7,190 bases of DNA, taken from NCBI GenBank assembly GCA_031264885.1, contig JAISDM010000216.1, positions 1 to 7,190 of the forward strand. The letters run 5' to 3'. This DNA is from Peptococcaceae bacterium. GTDB lineage: Bacteria > Bacillota > Peptococcia > DRI-13 > UBA5745. The notes under the pieces are model-generated. The model ran no database searches and had not been told where the DNA came from. It saw only the letters and a program-made list of their open reading frames with translations. The position numbers and the translations under genes were made by a program. Position 1 is the first letter of the stretch. Every line of letters begins with the position of its first letter. Below are positions 6,301 to 7,190 of the stretch, one piece after another.

Positions 6301-6347
6301 ATTATCGCAAATTTGCTATTGACGTGATATATCAAATTTGCGATAAT
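6301..6347. promoter_or_regulatory. Perfect 15-bp inverted-repeat operator for the toxin-antitoxin operon
   Basis: ATTATCGCAAATTTG (6301-6315) and CAAATTTGCGATAAT (6333-6347) are exact reverse complements separated by 17 bases. Arm centres are 32 bases apart, about three helical turns, so two repressor dimers or one bridging assembly could bind on the same face. The arms enclose the -35 box and cover the -10 box. This is the expected layout for autorepression by the HigA-type antitoxin. Confidence 0.8.
6319..6347 (+). promoter_or_regulatory. Near-consensus sigma-70 promoter of the toxin-antitoxin operon
   Basis: TTGACG at 6319-6324 and GATAAT at 6342-6347 have exactly 17 bases between them. 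Transcription should start near 6354. The right operator arm covers the -10 box, so repressor binding would block polymerase. The toxin Shine-Dalgarno AGGGGG (6360-6365) follows. Confidence 0.75.
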
Positions 6348-6376
6348 AATATCGCGTTCAGGGGGTATGTTATTAG

Positions 6377-6739
6377 ATGTATAATGTGATATTTTACAGC
6401 GACAGCAAAGGAAATGAACCAATAGCGGACTATATTAACGAATTAAGACAAAAATCCTACACCGATAAAAACGCGAGGATAAATTTCAGTAAAATCGTTG
6501 CCTATATCGATATACTCTACGAAAAAGGAACGCGGGCCGGTGAACCCGTTGTCAAGTACTTAGACGGCGGTATATGGGAGCTCAGGCCGCTTGACAACAG
6601 GATTCTATTTGCTTACTACAAAGACAATCTGTTTATCCTCCTGCACCATTTCACAAAGAAAACCAATAAGACTCCGCCGCGAGAACTTGACCAAGCCAAA
6701 CGAAACCTTGCGGACTATATCGAAAGGAATGGTATGTAA
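6377..6739 (+). CDS. higB: HigB-type toxin, phage Gp49-like RelE/ParE superfamily
   Basis: A 120-residue basic protein of the phage-derived Gp49-like family (PF05973 type), whose members are mostly ribosome-dependent mRNA interferases of type II toxin-antitoxin systems. Visible signatures are IWELRP (66-71), the RILFAYY strand (75-81), FILLHHFTKKTNKTPP (86-101) with its basic patch, and the C-terminal helix E103-LDQAKRNLADY. The N-terminal strand (YNVIFYSD) and two helices fit the fold, and the length is normal, so it should be active. AGGGGG lies 11 bases before ATG 6377; the ATG at 6367 is out of frame and too near this site. The stop overlaps the next gene by one base. The toxin-first order is characteristic of higBA. 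Symbol assigned by family and gene order. Confidence 0.88.
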   Translation: MYNVIFYSDSKGNEPIADYINELRQKSYTDKNARINFSKIVAYIDILYEKGTRAGEPVVKYLDGGIWELRPLDNRILFAYYKDNLFILLHHFTKKTNKTPPRELDQAKRNLADYIERNGM

Positions 6740-7020
6740 TGTCTACTAATTGGAAGGATTTTCGGAAAAACTTAAACTTAAGCCCCGAAGAAGAAGAAAT
6801 AATCAACCTTGAAAAGTCGCTTATCGCCGCTGTTGTAGAGGCGCGGGAGCAGAGCGGCTTGACGCAAAAGCAACTGTCGGAGTTGTGCGGGATAAAGCAG
6901 CCGGTAATCGCGCGGCTTGAAAGCGCGGTGCATTCACCGCAGATAAACAGCATGATCAGGATTTTGAGGCCGTTAGGCTATACATTGGCGGTTGTAAAAG
7001 AAGAACCGGCGCCGCGATAA
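6739..7020 (+). CDS. higA: HigA-type antitoxin, XRE-family HTH protein
   Basis: A 93-residue protein with a helix-turn-helix of the Cro/CI (XRE) family at about residues 32-85: EAREQSGLTQKQLSELCGI, the recognition helix KQPVIARLES, then INSMIRILRPLGYTLAVV. The first 30 residues (NWKDFRKNLNLSPEEEEIINLE) are charged and probably helical; in this family such a segment can contact the toxin. ATG 6739 overlaps the toxin stop in TAATG, and AAAGGA (6723-6728) gives a good ribosome site 10 bases upstream. It should neutralise HigB and repress the operon through the inverted repeat at 6301-6347. Confidence 0.88.
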   Translation: MSTNWKDFRKNLNLSPEEEEIINLEKSLIAAVVEAREQSGLTQKQLSELCGIKQPVIARLESAVHSPQINSMIRILRPLGYTLAVVKEEPAPR

Positions 7021-7190
7021 ATATTAAACGCGCCCGTCCGCCGGACGAACATGTTATTTATTAAATTTTCAATATAGACGGGAGGGGTTGGGCAATATAT
7101 AATTAAGCGGCGCCGGGCCTTCTCGGCGGTCTGTAAAATTTGAGGGGGCCGGGAGCGTTGCACGCACCTTAACAATTATATTTCCGGGAA
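7021..7190. other. Non-coding 3' flank of toxin-antitoxin island
   Basis: No credible gene is seen on either strand. CGTCC-GCC-GGACG (7035-7047) after the antitoxin makes a short hairpin followed by an AT-rich stretch, a weak terminator candidate. AAACGCGCCCGTCCGCC (7026-7042) is the inverted counterpart of 6117-6132. CGCCG/CGGCG (7111-7115, 7124-7128) form another small hairpin. GGGAGG at 7079-7084 resembles a Shine-Dalgarno but no ORF follows it. Confidence 0.5.

Noticed and set aside
7059..7098. Promoter plus ribosome site for a new gene after higA
   Set aside because: TTTTCAATATAGACGGGAGG resembles the -10 and Shine-Dalgarno region of the propeller gene, but the only start after it (TTG 7088) meets a stop within four codons.
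6978..7175. 65-codon minus-strand ORF
   Set aside because: Antisense to the antitoxin C-terminus, across hairpin-rich non-coding DNA, with no ribosome site or domain.

Overview
The window looks like chromosomal DNA of a GC-rich diderm bacterium of the Synergistetes (Synergistota). The main evidence is two secreted proteins that end in the same kind of tail: Gly-Gly-Cys-x-Ala-Gly, a hydrophobic segment, then a short basic end. This is the Synergist-CTERM surface-sorting signal. A TonB-dependent receptor with a signal peptide and a C-terminal Phe confirms an outer membrane. Genus cannot be fixed from the sequence.

Region 1 (1-5510, and probably to 6096) is an envelope and uptake locus on the + strand. 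It starts inside a Synergist-CTERM protein with a cadherin-like beta-sandwich domain (start upstream of the window). A 257-base gap follows, filled by a long GC-rich imperfect inverted repeat. Next is a second Synergist-CTERM protein, which I read as a seven-bladed beta-propeller on a flexible linker. A TonB-dependent receptor of the BtuB/CirA/FepA type lies 82 bases further on, and four bases after it is a 193-residue protein of unknown family. The two anchored proteins share a paralogous domain just before the sorting tail. The simplest model is that the anchored propeller captures or presents a ligand to the TonB receptor, much as the propeller BtuG works with BtuB in Bacteroides. Neither the substrate nor this partnership is proven here.

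Region 2 (about 6110-7050) is a visibly AT-richer accessory island. It holds a strong 16-bp hairpin whose right arm contains the Shine-Dalgarno of a 23-codon ORF. It also holds a perfect 15-bp inverted-repeat operator laid over a near-consensus sigma-70 promoter, and a HigB-type (Gp49-like RelE/ParE superfamily) toxin overlapping by one base with a HigA-type XRE antitoxin. A nearly identical 16/17-bp GC-rich motif flanks the island in inverted orientation. The last 170 bases are non-coding as far as can be seen.

No rRNA, tRNA, CRISPR array or intact insertion sequence was seen.
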